A DNA stretch of 64,000 nucleotides from the NCBI GenBank assembly GCA_032622095.1, contig CP136069.1, positions 48,028,194 to 48,092,193 on the forward strand. Direction: 5' to 3'. Below are positions 1-12,408 of this stretch, piece after piece. The translations under genes were made by a program, and so were the position numbers. The first letter of the stretch is position 1, and each line of letters begins with the position of its first letter. This DNA is from Siphonodentalium dalli. Taxonomy: Eukaryota; Mollusca; Scaphopoda; Gadilida; Siphonodentaliidae. The notes beneath the pieces were generated by a model. It saw nothing but the letters and a program-made list of their open reading frames with translations. It ran no database searches and was not told where the DNA came from.

Positions 1-600
1 CGAAAAAAGTTACGCGGCCATTTTGGGTGACGGACCGGGTCCACAATAGGACGTTCCCATCTATACCATGACAAAAAACTGTATGACATTTCATGAAGGT
101 CCGACAAGAACTGCGACCTGTAGGCCGCGCCATATGAACTTGTTGTGCTTATACTATATATATAGTAAAATCCAAAATGGCCGATAGCAGCCATTTTGGA
201 AAACACAACGAATCCAACATAGTTTGTTCTTATCTTATAGTTCATAACACGAACCTGCATATGAAATTGCGTGAAGATCGGATGAACGTTGCGACCTGTA
301 GGCCACACCATGGGAATTCCTAATTAAATCCAAGATGGCCGATGGGGGTTTATGAAGATCCGACAAGGACTGCGACCTGTAGGCCGCGCCATAGGAAATT
401 GTAGTGCTTATACTGCCAAATGGAATGCTGACGGACGTACGCACGCAAGTACACCAACTCACTACAATAGATCAAATTGGCGTCGTAAACTTGAGCTAAA
501 ATGATACCATTGTAGACACAACGCAGATCGTGTAACGCATCTTGTATGTGCATGGACCAAGAGAAAAACTTCAAATGAAAAACGACGAAAATTATGGCTC
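1..600. repeat. Fragment of the dispersed AAGATGGC/GCCATTTT repeat
   Basis: No gene seen. The stretch holds decayed units of a dispersed family: 'AAAATCCAAAATGGCCGAT' followed by its near-complement 'CAGCCATTTTGG', and 'GACCTGTAGGCCGCGCCATA' three times (near 115, 295 and 375). The same family forms tandem blocks at 43.3-44.06 kb and 60.9-62.3 kb and appears near 9.4 and 11.4 kb. Confidence 0.6.
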
Positions 601-884
601 ATTTAAGAAATGATAATTAATAAATGACGAAATCTTGTATCATTTATTACCAATTCTAGAATTAGCCGTATTGTGATGTGACGGCATCAGAGCTATTTTT
701 GACAGCTTATCCATAAAATGTGTGCCCCTTCGACAAAAACATTATGTACGTTACCTTATAACCGCGTGACATAGATACCCTCCGGTCAGCAAAAATGTAA
801 GGCGAACAGTCTTGCCAATATTCAGTATAGAGATGACCAAGTTCATGTCGTTTGCTGACTGCCATAGGCGTACGGGCCCGAAAA

Positions 885-1200
885 AATCAGGGGGGGGGGG
901 GCTGGATTGTTTTGTCCGAATTTTGTTCCGATAATTTCTATGCCTTATATATTGATGTACTTTGGCGTATTTCATGGTTATTCATTGCAATACGGGCAAA
1001 CAGCTTGACTATGGACTCACGTGTATTGTTTTTCCGGATAGGAATGTGAAAATAACTACAAACAACAGGGGGGCGGGGAAAAAAACTGTTTTCTTCGGTT
1101 TGGGTACCCCCCCCCCCCCCAAACAGCAAAAACTGCAGTTTTTTTCCACTGACCATTTGCCCCCCCCCCCCCCCCCCCCCCCCCCAGAAAAAAAAAATCA
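885..1200. repeat. Homopolymer G/C tracts including a 26-base C run
   Basis: G and C runs (near 891-901, 1108-1120 and 1160-1185) separated by purine-rich 'GGAAAAAAACTGTTTTC' text. The same G-run plus 'GGGTGGGTGGG' plus 'GAAAAAA' layout recurs at the ends of the elements at 6868-8473 and 51346-52529 and near 57.2, 57.6 and 63.5 kb. This is probably a decayed member of that element family. Proline- or glycine-rich reading frames across it are artefacts of the runs. Confidence 0.6.
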
Positions 1201-2960
1201 AATCTACCCCAGCCGGACAACAACTCGGTTTGACCGGAAACCGAAAAAACGCCGGAGCATACAATTCACGAGAAGGTGCTTGGTAAGTTAGTTTAGATTA
1301 TTATGACTAAAATGGTCATTGTCTACCAGTAGAACGCAGATTTGTACCTCGTGATGTCATGACATGTACAAACATGTATATTGGTGATCGCAACGCTTTG
1401 TATGCACTTTAAAAAATGACAACTAGTCATTACCTCAACTTTGAAAAAGATGCAAATGACATGAGTGAGATACCAGCATATAACTGTTTTCTGATACCAT
1501 TGGAGGAGAAATTGTTTAATACATGGGATAGTTCTGCAGTAAAAATTTGCCAGATAAGCGATCACAGGGTAGAATTCTGCATTCGACTGGTAGACACTGA
1601 CATAGTCGGCATTATTAAGAGGGTTAATGGGGTCAATATCACATGTAAACCAAGACAGTGGTTAACCAAAATTGTTTTAGGTGGATTGTACTACTCATGT
1701 ATATATGATTTGGATATTAAGGTTAATCCATATTCTATAAAATGAGAGAAAATTTGGAAACAAATTACATGCAAATTTTTTCCGACAACCCAACCCCCCC
1801 CCCCCCAAATGACTAAGGAAAAAATTTACGTGTAAATTTGTTACGCCTAGGTACCCCCCCCACCCCCCGGTACGTTGTGTCCCGCAGTTTTTTTCCGGCC
1901 CCTCCCCGGCAAACAATAGAATTTTGATGATAAAATAACTTGAAAATACATGTTTTGCCCTAAAATTGCCCGAATGTTCACCTTTTCCAATCTTTTGGGA
2001 TGGGGTGGGCTGCAGCCCCTTGCCCCCTGGTCCATACGTCTATGCCAACTGCTGCATGATAAGATTCTTGGGAGTTTGTTTATTATCTGGTCGTAAGGTT
2101 AACATGAACAACACACATGTGAACACTCACATCTAAATTTTATTGAAATCATATCATATCATATAGCAACACATAAAGTATCAACGTACAATTTTACATG
2201 ACGATGAACATATCTCTGGTTTTGTGGGTAATGTAGGGAACATGCATATGCCATAGGGAGACAAATGAGGTAGAATGTATAATGGCGGAGTTCTGCTTCC
2301 GAATGTCAGGCACGGGTGCATGAATGTATATAAATACATCAAATCGACACATAAACTCTATAATCCGGTATATACAACAATTATATAATTTGTGTCATAC
2401 ATGTATCTAATTACCTGTATGTATACTTTCTTAAATTAATTTTGCGAAGCGCCATGATATATAAGGTTTGGTATAGTTCAAAGAGTGAAGTTGGCAATTT
2501 CAACGTGCATACACCCCAACGGAGACATTTTAGCCACATTCCTCCTAATTGTTTTGCATTGAAATATACCCTGAATGTATGAAGCCAATACCCCGGCCAG
2601 TGCTGCCAGTAATACACTTTATTGTAACCAGTTGCTGTACCATACTGTGACGAAACCAGGACTAACCATTGAATACATATTTTGGTTATGTATTGCCAAT
2701 TAAATTATAATAAACACATATATCCAGAACCAGACAATCTGATATGACAACATGGTATGGTGTTCTTGTATAGGATATGTGCATTTCAATCATTACATGC
2801 ATAACTGCTGTGTATTATTGAATAGTGATATGAACTTTAGTATTTATTTAGTTTTGAGCTGTATGGAATGCGTATACTGAGTTATAGCGCTAAGCACACA
2901 CCCCTTCACACACACACCTTTGTCCAACTCGTGTTAGCACGTCGGAAGCTGATTGGGCAG
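1201..2960. other. No convincing gene
   Basis: A 109-codon forward reading frame (1416-1745) has ordinary amino-acid composition, but no recognisable domain, splice sites or neighbours. I do not call it a gene. Poly-C/poly-G element remnants lie at 1790-1910. The rest is AT-rich with nothing I recognise. Confidence 0.4.
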
Positions 2961-2962
2961 TT

Positions 2963-3080
2963 AGGAGGGTGACATGAGACCATGTCACCCTCTCCAGTAC
3001 TAGAGAGGGTGACATGGCCTCGTGTCACCCGTTCCAGTACTGGAGAGGGCGTCATGGCCCCATGTCACCCGCTCCAGTAG
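2963..3080. repeat. Three-unit 40-bp minisatellite with internal dyads
   Basis: Three ~40-bp units (about 2963-3002, 3003-3042, 3043-3080), each reading roughly GAGAGGGTGACATGG-CC-CGTGTCACCC followed by TCCAGTACT. Within a unit, GGGTGACATG pairs with CATGTCACCC, so each unit can fold into a hairpin. Confidence 0.8.
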
Positions 3081-3820
3081 AACACGTTGGTGCTATAGCA
3101 GTCGAAAACATTTTCTTTTAGAATGCAGTGCTTACCGTGCACCACGCGGATATAGCCAGCAAACATTAGGAAGACAAATTTAACAGAATTCAACATGACC
3201 GAACAAGAGTTTTTCGAAATCTCATCAAATAATATTACAAAAACATGCAATTCCAATTGTCCCTACTTTATTATCTGCGGGCGATGAACGTCGTGTAAGG
3301 AATTAATGAATAAACGTGTATCTCTAGACGTGGCGATTCTATACCCGTTGTACATGCAGCTCAATTGAGATTAATGAACCTTATATTGATGTTTTACTTC
3401 TATTTTGTCATTACATATTAATGTACATGCATAATTATGTTACAATAGAGACAGGGAAATAAGGAAAAAAATGATGTGTAAATTTTTACGCCTAGGTACC
3501 CCCCCCCACTCCCGGTACGTTGTGTCCCGCAGTTCCCCCCCCCCTGAACACACTTATACATTTATTTTGTACATAATTTTTGAAGTTTCATCAAAAAGCG
3601 TACCAAAAGCTTTGTACATAAAATTTGTTCTAAAGGTCACATTTTTCAAAATTTTCCGTTGAAATTGTGACTACTATTTCAGTGACAAACCCATGGACAA
3701 TATGACTGGCCAGATAAAACAATTGTATGTCTTATTTCTTAAAAAATGGTATCTCAAAAATGTCTCCGGGCTCTCGCGCCTTAAAATGGATTATAGCTTT
3801 ACTCATATTCCAATCTGCCC

Positions 3821-4850
3821 CAGGGGCGTAGGAACCGGAGGGGGGCAAGGGTGATATTTACCCCCCCCCCCAATATTTTCCAAAGGTTAGTAAAAATATT
3901 TGGCAAACTAATGAAGTATCGCCGACGATCGCGACAATGCACACCCCCACGATACATACCCACACCATACATACCTCCATGATACAAACCCAAACTATAC
4001 ATACCCAAACGATACATACCCATACTATACATACCAACACTATACATACCCACACTATGCATACCCACATTATACATACCCACACTATACATACCCACAC
4101 GATACATACCCACACAATATATACCACCACCACTATGCATACCCACGCTATGCATACCCACACTATACATACCCACATTATACATACCCACACTATACAT
4201 ACCCACACTATACATACCCACACTATACATACTCACACGATACATACCACCACTATACATAACCACGCTATACATACCCCCACTGTACATACCCAGGATA
4301 CATACCCCCGTGATACCTACCCACTATACATACCCACTATACATACCCACGATGCATACCCACACTATTCATACCCACACGATAAATACCCCACGATACA
4401 TACCATGGTGATGTGTGTATCCATGTAGTCTACTTTATCATGGTTGTTTGTGACATATTTACTTTCTGAATATCTGATCCCAGTTATGGGAGTAATTTCA
4501 CATCATTAATGACTAGATAATAACACAACATGAATTCCCATATACCTATTTGTTCATTACACTTTCAATCGGCCTACCATTTTATGAAATTAAATTACAA
4601 TTGATAAATGATAAGAATAAATAAAGAATCTATGATAATGTAGAGGGTGGGAAAACAATGTCAGATGGGTCAGAAGCCACCAGAGAGCCACTTTAAGCTT
4701 CCAATGTCAGAAAATTTTCCCGGACCCCCCCCCCCCATCGAGAGGGGGCGACCCCCTCTCGTGCTCTCCCCACCGACGCCTTCGGCGTCGGGTCATCGCT
4801 TCGCGATGAATGGTTATACCCCCCAATAAAATTTGCTTGCTACGCCCCTG
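3821..4850. mobile_element. Non-autonomous hAT-like element, copy 1
   Basis: The element begins CAGGGGCGTAG and ends CTACGCCCCTG, an 11-bp perfect terminal inverted repeat, and is flanked by an identical 8-bp direct repeat ATCTGCCC (3813-3820 and 4851-4858). CAGGG-type termini with an 8-bp target duplication are the hallmark of hAT transposons. There is no transposase inside. It carries a 15-bp minisatellite (about 3938-4412) and, near the right end, two strong hairpins (CCGACGCC-TTC-GGCGTCGG and TCATCGC-TTC-GCGATGA, near 4772-4809). A second copy lies at 44376-45381. Confidence 0.88.
3938..4412. repeat. 15-bp minisatellite inside hAT copy 1
   Basis: Around 30 imperfect copies of a 15-bp unit close to TATACATACCCACAC. 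The period is divisible by three, so long frames stay open on both strands (IHTHT forward, VGMYS reverse). These low-complexity frames are not genes. Confidence 0.9.
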
Positions 4851-4858
4851 ATCTGCCC

Positions 4859-6867
4859 CAATTCAATAAGATGAGATACCAGTAATTCCCACTGACTTTG
4901 AAATTTTATATTAACAGAGTAATGCGGGCTCTCGCTAAACAGCAGGCATTATTGTAACTGATATTGGCGGAACCATATGTTCCCCAGAGCACTACCGACA
5001 GCAGTCACATGAACTGGCTATAAACATTCTCCTAATTAGTTGGCAATTTACTTCAAGTGAGGAATGATGTACATGTACGCGTAATGCACACACGATGTAT
5101 CTTTATAGGGCACTCATAAAACGATTTATTATCCTTACCAAAAGTTTAAGTGGTGATTTAGAGGACCGCCACCTGTCGTGGAGTTTGGAACACTGTCTGT
5201 AATGGCATCTTAAGTGACACAAATACAGAATTTGAATTTGATACACTATGATACAGATATAATTATACTGGGATGTGGTTGTGACGGGCCAGGGAGTGAG
5301 GGGACTGGGGGTACAGCGGCCCAAAGTTCGGCCCTGCTTGAAAATTCGGGCAAAATCGGATACATGCCGACATGTCCTTATATAGTCCGATTGTCACAAA
5401 ATTAAGTGTATGGACCTTGTAGAATTACATTGAATCAAACTTAGAGAGAAAATTTCAAATTTGTTGCCCGAATGTGCTCTGATCCCATAGGTTATGGAGT
5501 TTAATTATATCTACCATGATATATCAGCTTCACACTTTGTGGAAATTCCCATGTTTATGAAAGGCAATCAATTATATTGACATATGGTTTGGTTTCGAAC
5601 AGGAAGCCAGTAAATCCCATGGGTCAGTTATTATCCAATATCGAAACTGGTCAGTGGTAAACTGTGCAGTTAGAAGACAATTTTAGCACGATTAGATATC
5701 AGTGGTTGTTTAAGTGGATGTGGACATGGGTCATTGATCAGCATATGCACATATGTCAACAAGTGTGGTAATTACTAGATGAACCATGACTGCAGAGTTA
5801 TGGAAACTATATTATATATCAGTTGGAATTTTGAAGGTTGGAGACTTAATAACGAAATTCTTGTTTGGCGTGTGTTTAAAGCACATGAATCGCTAGCTAC
5901 TCGAGAAGGTATATATTTAGTCATAATTATTGTGAGATTCATATTCGAGCACCCCCTCCCCAAAATGTTAGGGCCCGTACGCCTATGTATTAAACAAGCG
6001 TTTCCTCAGGAATGTTACATACTGGGTTATAGCTCTAATGTATCGATATGATGCGTTCCCAGTGTTGGGTGCTGCTGAATTAGGCCAAAATGATAATGCT
6101 AAGAAAAATACCGTTATTTTGTATCGATTTGTCATTATCATAGTTTTTTACTAATCCGAGCGATTTGATAAAAAGACAATACCTGTATGAAACATTTAAA
6201 AACATATTACATATCTGCAAAAAATATAATAATCGCTGTTCTAAATCAAAAACATAGATGATCGACAAAAGCTAGGCCTAATTGCCCACCTCTTGTATCC
6301 ATATGTTTACAAAATCAGACATACTCTGTATTCGACTTCTTTAACATTATTCAATTCTCGGGCACTTCTTTCCAGTTCATCCTCATCCATTCACCCTTAG
6401 AAAAATAGCGGGAATCCCGTTGTGATTTCTGTGAAATTTAACTGTTTTGTGTGGGTGGACCACAATTTCTTCTTGTCAGTGAATTCGAAAGTGGAGCGGT
6501 ATTTCAAATAAGTGAAATACAAGTTACAGTTGGAACACCGATTTCACCGGTATCCTTGTTTGAAATCAATCATTAGATCTCAATCCCATAAATTTCCGTG
6601 CCGCTCTGTATTACTGCAGTTCGAGTCCAATATGACTTTGTGAACAGTTTGTGATTTTCTTTTACTTGTGCATGTCGTGGTAAAACGTTACATTTGACTC
6701 GATTTGCGTTTCGTCCAATATGACTTTTCACCACAACCTGGAATCGTATAAGAAAAATACATACTGTACAAAACATTGTATAATAACTTTATATTTAGCA
6801 GAGAATAGTACGCATCAAAACTGTACATGAGTAAAGTTAATGTATATGAAACAATGAGGCATGCAAT
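4859..6867. other. No gene recognised
   Basis: AT-rich sequence without splice-bounded coding potential that I can support. The part at 6536-6780 ('TACAGTTGGAACACCGATTT', 'CTGTATTACTGCAGTTCGAG') is duplicated at about 9627-9760. Confidence 0.4.
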
Positions 6868-8473
6868 CAGGGGGGGGGGGGGGGTATTCAATGTTTTCCA
6901 TACACCAGGCCGGGGTGGGTGGGTGCTTCAGACTCCGAAAAAAGTCACTTTTTTCCAAGGGTTACATTTTTTCCTCATACACAACTTTTTAGAGATATTA
7001 GGAGCACTAGGTGTTCAGAAACATTTTTAGGACACCTCAGACACATTTGGGGAATGGGTGTTTAGTTAGTTTGGATATGGACATGATACTACTCTGCAAT
7101 CCAGGTTACAAACCGACACTCATGAATTCGCATATTCCATCAGATCACATTGTCATGTACTATGTTACTGGTTTGTGGTGTAAATGGCAGTTGTGTCGAC
7201 CAATAATTAAAGTAAAATAAATTGAATTAAAGTTATTCATTTAAGTCATATTTATAACATAGTCTTATTTGAAATAGACTATATAGACATACATCTATTA
7301 GCAAATGAAAACAAATAGACAACACTTGGTGCAGCTTTACACATTCTGATCTATTCTCAGACTAAACAACTGACTGCATGGATGAAATTAAGAGGGCGCC
7401 CCATGGGTAAATTCTTCAAAAATCTATCTTTTTAAAACGTGAATTAACAAGATTTCATTCAGATTTGCATTTCCACTAGATGCTATGAAACATAAAGACT
7501 ATAGATTTAACCCCAAAATGTGATATAAATATTTCATATAGTTTTAACAGAAGAAATTAAAAAAATTTACAACAAATTTTTGCGCGAGTCGATCTAAAGT
7601 TCCAGAAAATATTTTGCGACAAAAGTCACATATATACAAACCTTATAATACCAACTGGTGCATGCACAATGTTTGCAGTGTGCAGGGAACCCAGTTTGCA
7701 TGAAATTTACAGAAATGTAATTTGATCTGCATGTAAACAAAAAACATGCATGCACAAGTTAGTATTATAAGGTTTGTATATATGTGACTTTTGTCGACAA
7801 ATATTTTTTGGAACTTTAGATCGACACGCAAAAATAATTGTAATATTTTTAATTTCTTCTGTTAAAACTATATGTTTCATAGAATGTAGTGGAAATGCAA
7901 AACTGAATGAAATCTTGTTCACTTGCATTCTAAAAAGAGAGATTTTTGGAAAATTGACCCATGGGGCGCCCCCTTAAGGAACGTTTCATTTGGATTTCCG
8001 AAAGAAGAAGCAATGTTGCACTTGATGGCATTATGCGCTTCATCTCAATGTCTACCATTTTGGATGTGCAAGTTGGACCCGAATGCTTCATTCTCTAGTA
8101 ACTATATCCAAACGTTTAGTCCAACAAAATCACACACTGGACATTGTTACGTATATGGCCTATACTATTCCCCTATCAGTGCATGGAGATGTCTGTGTTA
8201 ATTGTTCATGTGGCTTTAAGCTGAATTTCAGAACGGTTTTACAATTTAAAATGGACTAATGGAACCAGAAATGCAAAGAGGGTAATATTTGTATTGCTTA
8301 TTAACGGTTAAATTGTGTAGGATAACCGTTGTCAGATTTGGAGGCCATTTGGTGGTGGGTTCCCCAGATGAAATTGAAGAAAAAACTGTTTTCCTTCGTA
8401 TAGGGGGTGGTGGGTACCCAAGAGCCGGAAAAATATTTCACCCTGATGTATCGGAAAATTTGAATACCCCCTA
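6868..8473. mobile_element. Poly-G-ended DNA element, copy 1, with nested insertion
   Basis: Left end CAGGGGGG.., right end ..CCCCCTA, flanked by the direct repeat ATGCAAT (6861-6867 and 8474-8480). After the left end come a GGGTGGGTGGG tract and 'GAAAAAAGTCACTTTTTTCC'; the right end has the related 'GGGGGTGGTGGGTACCC' in opposite sense. A diverged copy occurs at 51346-52529 with its own flanking repeat. No transposase was found. The TTAA-flanked fold-back at 7392-7973 is inserted inside this copy. Confidence 0.65.
7392..7973. mobile_element. TTAA-flanked fold-back element (piggyBac-like MITE)
   Basis: Near-palindromic element: left arm starts GAGGGCGCCCCATGGG and right arm ends CCCATGGGGCGCCCCC, with arms complementary over more than 200 bp. 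TTAA lies immediately outside both ends (7388-7391, 7974-7977), the target duplication of piggyBac elements (Kolobok also uses TTAA). The homologous element at 51346-52529 lacks this insert at the corresponding place, which acts as an empty site. Confidence 0.75.
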
Positions 8474-8489
8474 ATGCAATACACAAAAT

Positions 8490-11400
8490 GGCAATAAAAT
8501 GATATTTGGAATATATATATGACAAATGTCGCCCTTCACACATGTGATGATACACAATGTATAGGATTGTAAGATTATTGTAAGACTGTATTGTTTATAA
8601 TGTATTTGGAGTTATTATTGTAAGATTGTAAGACATTATAACATAATTTCTCATTTTTGAACATTGTAACTAGATTAGTTTGGACGCACACTCGCGTGTA
8701 ATCAATTAATGCTATGGATACCGATGATCTCACGCCACGAGTAGGCGAGGTCATAACATGCGTAGCATCCCTGTCGTGGGAATAAGCCGAACACGACCTA
8801 CATACATGTATCAGGTATACATATCAATGGAGGACCCTAGAAAACTACCACAATTTGAAGTGGCATCACGGCTATACACAGCGGATCTCATCAGGTTGAC
8901 TTTTCTAAAAATTGTCGGAACTTCGGGCAACGCTACAATAACAAAGGAATTCTTCGCATTGAGTTTATTTATTTTATTTGTTTGTGTTTACTCTTCCAAT
9001 TCTCAAAGATTCATGAGAACCATACAATACATACAATAATGTTATTCCCCAAATGTGGATAAACATGCAGATGTTTAATAATACAATGTTGGTTAACAGT
9101 ATGTGTGTTCTTGTACTCGTCCACGTTGTGGACATTCATATTGGACGAGACGAGCAGCAGACTGTACACGACGTTGTATGATCACAATTTGATTATCTAT
9201 CTGCTTTATCAAAATTTGGAGAATGGAATTATTGTATAATCGTATAATATTGTATGGATCTTAGAAAGCTTTGAAAATTGGAACAGTAAACACGCGGAAG
9301 TGAAACTAAAGTTTCAATGACACTGAATCGCTCAACTTGGTGTTTTATTTTCTTGCAATTTGAATATTGTGAATGGATTATGTTGTATGTTTATCACCGC
9401 AAAAAGGTTTGAATGCGACAATGAACAAGACGGCCAAAAAGCAGCCATTTTTGGAAACAGACCGGATCCCAAATAGAATATTCCATCTATATATGTAATT
9501 TACTGAAGACAAGAACTGTGACATGTAGGCCACCTTGATTTACGTAATGGGCCCCCATTATCAAATCGGGAACCTGCTGGTCACTAGTGTTACATCCACA
9601 AATCAGTACAGCAGTTTCGGGGAAATACAAGTTACAGTTGGAACACCGATTTGTTCTTGGTAGAATTTCACCGGTATCCTTGTTTGAAATCATGAGATCC
9701 CAATCCCATATTTTTAGTACCGCTCTGTATTACTGCAGTTCGAGTCCAATATGACTTGTTTTGTGTCCGGACTCCAGGTGACGACACAAACTATTTTTTC
9801 GCATTGAGTTTTTCCACTGCCGTGTTTATTGTTCGAGTGTTCAAAGCTTTCTGAGGATCATACAACACATACAATTAGACAATGATTTTATTCCCCAAAT
9901 TTGGAAAGGCATGCAAAAGCAACTGTAATTATACAATGTTGTGCACAGTATGAGTTTTTCTTTTACTTGTCCATATCGTTGTGAAATGTCATATTTGACT
10001 CGATGCTGCGCATTTAGTCCAATGTGACTTTTCAACACAACCTGGAATCGTATAAGAAAAATACATACTGTACAAAAATGTGTATAATAACTTTATATTA
10101 AGCATACAACAGTACGCATCAAAACTGTACATGAGTATAATTAATATATATGATATGATGAGGCATGCAGTAAACAAAATGGTAATATAATGATATTTGG
10201 AATATATATGACAAATATCGCCCTTCACACATAATTATGGTGATACATAATGTATAGGATTGTAAGATTATTCTAAGACTGTATTGTTTATAATGTATTG
10301 GACTGATTATTGTAGGATTGTAAGACATAACATAATTTCTCATTTTTGAACATGGTATACTAGACTGAGTTTGGACGCACACTCGCATGTAATCAATTGA
10401 TTGTTATATACTGATGATCTCACGCCACGAGTAGGAGAGGTCATAACATGCGTAGCATCCCTGTCGTGGGAATAAGCCGAACACGACATATATTATAAAT
10501 ATCAGTTAAAAATATCAATGGAGGACCCGAGAAAACTACCAAAAAATGTAGTGTCCTCACGGCTATACAGAGCGGCTCTAGTTCGACGCACCATGATCGA
10601 TGGTTATTAATGACAATTATTACATACCCTATACACGAGCATGTGAATAAGAAAACATCCTATATTCAGATATTACATGTGATTATGTGTCCAATCTCTC
10701 CGCAGATGATTTAACGAAAACAATCATAATATTGTCTATATCATTCCTCTCACGTCACATGATAATCCTGAAAAAGTCATAGCTATAGTAGACTCTGGTA
10801 GACTCATGAAAGTCGCATAGGACTCACTGAAGACCAATGTGACTTTCTAAAAATTGTGGGAACTTCGGATAACGCTACACAGGAATTCTTCGCATTGAGT
10901 TTTTTTCTATTTTTTGCGTTTACTCTTCCAATTATCAAAGCTTCATGAGAACCATACAGTATATACAATAATGTTATTTCCCAAATTTTGATAAACATGC
11001 AAATGGATAATAGAAATATCATTATACAATGTTGGTGTACAGTATGTGTGTTCTTGTACCCGTCCACATTGTTGCGGAAATTCATATTGGACGAGACGAG
11101 CAGCATACTGTACACGACGTTGTATGATCACAATTTGATTATCTATCTGTTTTATCCAAATTTGGAGAATGGAATTATTGTATAATCGTATAGTATTGTA
11201 TGGCTCTTAGAAAGCTTTGAAAATTGGAACAGTAAACACGCGGAAGTGAAATTAAAGTTTCAATGACACTGAATCGCTCAAGTTGGTGTTTTATTTTCTT
11301 GCAATTTGAATATTGTGAATGGATTATGTTGTATGTGTATCACTGCAAAAAGGTCTGAATGTGACAATGAACAAGACGGCCAAAACGCAGCCATTTTGGG

Positions 11401-11660
11401 CAACAGACCGGATCCCAAATAGGATATTCCATCTATGTAATTTACTGAAGACAAGAACTGTGACATGTAGGACACCTTGATTTACGTACTGGGCCCCCAT
11501 TATAAAATAGTACGCATCAACACTGTACATGAGTATAATGAATGGATATGAAATAATGAGGCGTGCAAAACACAAAATAGCAATAAAATGATATTTGGAA
11601 AATATATGATAAATGTCGCCTTCACACATAATTATGGTGACCTGGAACCTGCTGGTCACT
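8490..11660. repeat. Mosaic tandem duplication
   Basis: Segments around 8660-9540 recur at about 10345-11490 in the same order and orientation. Examples are 'CATGCGTAGCATCCCTGTCG' (about 8757 and 10447), 'GGACGAGACGAGCAGCA' and 'AACAGTAAACACGCGGAAG' (about 9282 and 11232). The second copy carries about 235 bp of extra sequence (about 10580-10815). Parts of 9627-10140 recur at 6536-6840. No coding gene is evident. Confidence 0.75.
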
Positions 11661-12408
11661 ATAGTTACATCCACATTCGAATCAGTCCAGTAATTTGAAC
11701 CAAATCAGTCTGTTAGTTTTTGGAGATGTTGTTTGTTCGGAAAATATTTAATTTTTGCTTACCTGGGCCCCCATATGTCCTTTAATTAACGATCGGCCAC
11801 TAATAAACTTATCTTATTTCACACAATCCAGTGATTTTTGAAGATGATTTTTTTTTCTTAAATATTGACATACTAGTACTTGAGTCATATGACCTTTACC
11901 ACTGGCTCCTAATTAACTGACCGATCCATAATTAACAAATATTATTCGCTAGTCATCCAAGAAACATTAAAAGCAAATATGAGTAAAATCCGGGCCAGTA
12001 GTTATTTTTATTTCTTTTAGAAACAGTTACTGTTAACAGCATAGTGTTATAACCTAAATTAACGGATCGGCCTCTAATGACAAAATCTGAACCCCGGCGA
12101 CCCGAGAAACCTGCAAATCCGTCTGGTAGTTTTAGCAAATTTAAAGGAAATATTGACAATATTTATCTGACCTTAAAGTTAAACCCTACCCCTAATTCAC
12201 ATACCGACTTCCAGTGAAAAAATCTGAATCTTGCCATAAACAGAAACAATATTGAAATATATGCAGACTTTGTTGTCAGACCAATCGGAAATATCGCAAA
12301 TATTTAAATAAGCTGTATTGAGCACCCCCACCCCGAGGAAAGAATTAAATAAATAAAATGCGCATTCTACATACATATGATGTACTCTAAACGTAACTCC
12401 ATGACTTA
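11661..12408. other. No gene recognised
   Basis: AT-rich sequence with short repeats typical of decayed dispersed elements (for example 'CTAATTAACxGATCGGCC' variants at about 11780-12070). No supported coding or RNA feature. Confidence 0.4.

Noticed and set aside
962-1291. Proline-rich forward and glycine-rich reverse frames around 938-1291
   Set aside because: Created by C and G homopolymer runs.
1416-1745. 109-codon forward frame
   Set aside because: Composition is ordinary but no domain, splice sites or neighbouring exons support it; a frame this long can occur by chance in 64 kb.
3799-4428. Long frames with repeated HTHTI or VGMYS pentapeptides on both strands (also 44239-44997)
   Set aside because: They are translations of a 15-bp minisatellite whose period is a multiple of three; open on both strands and without any complex sequence.
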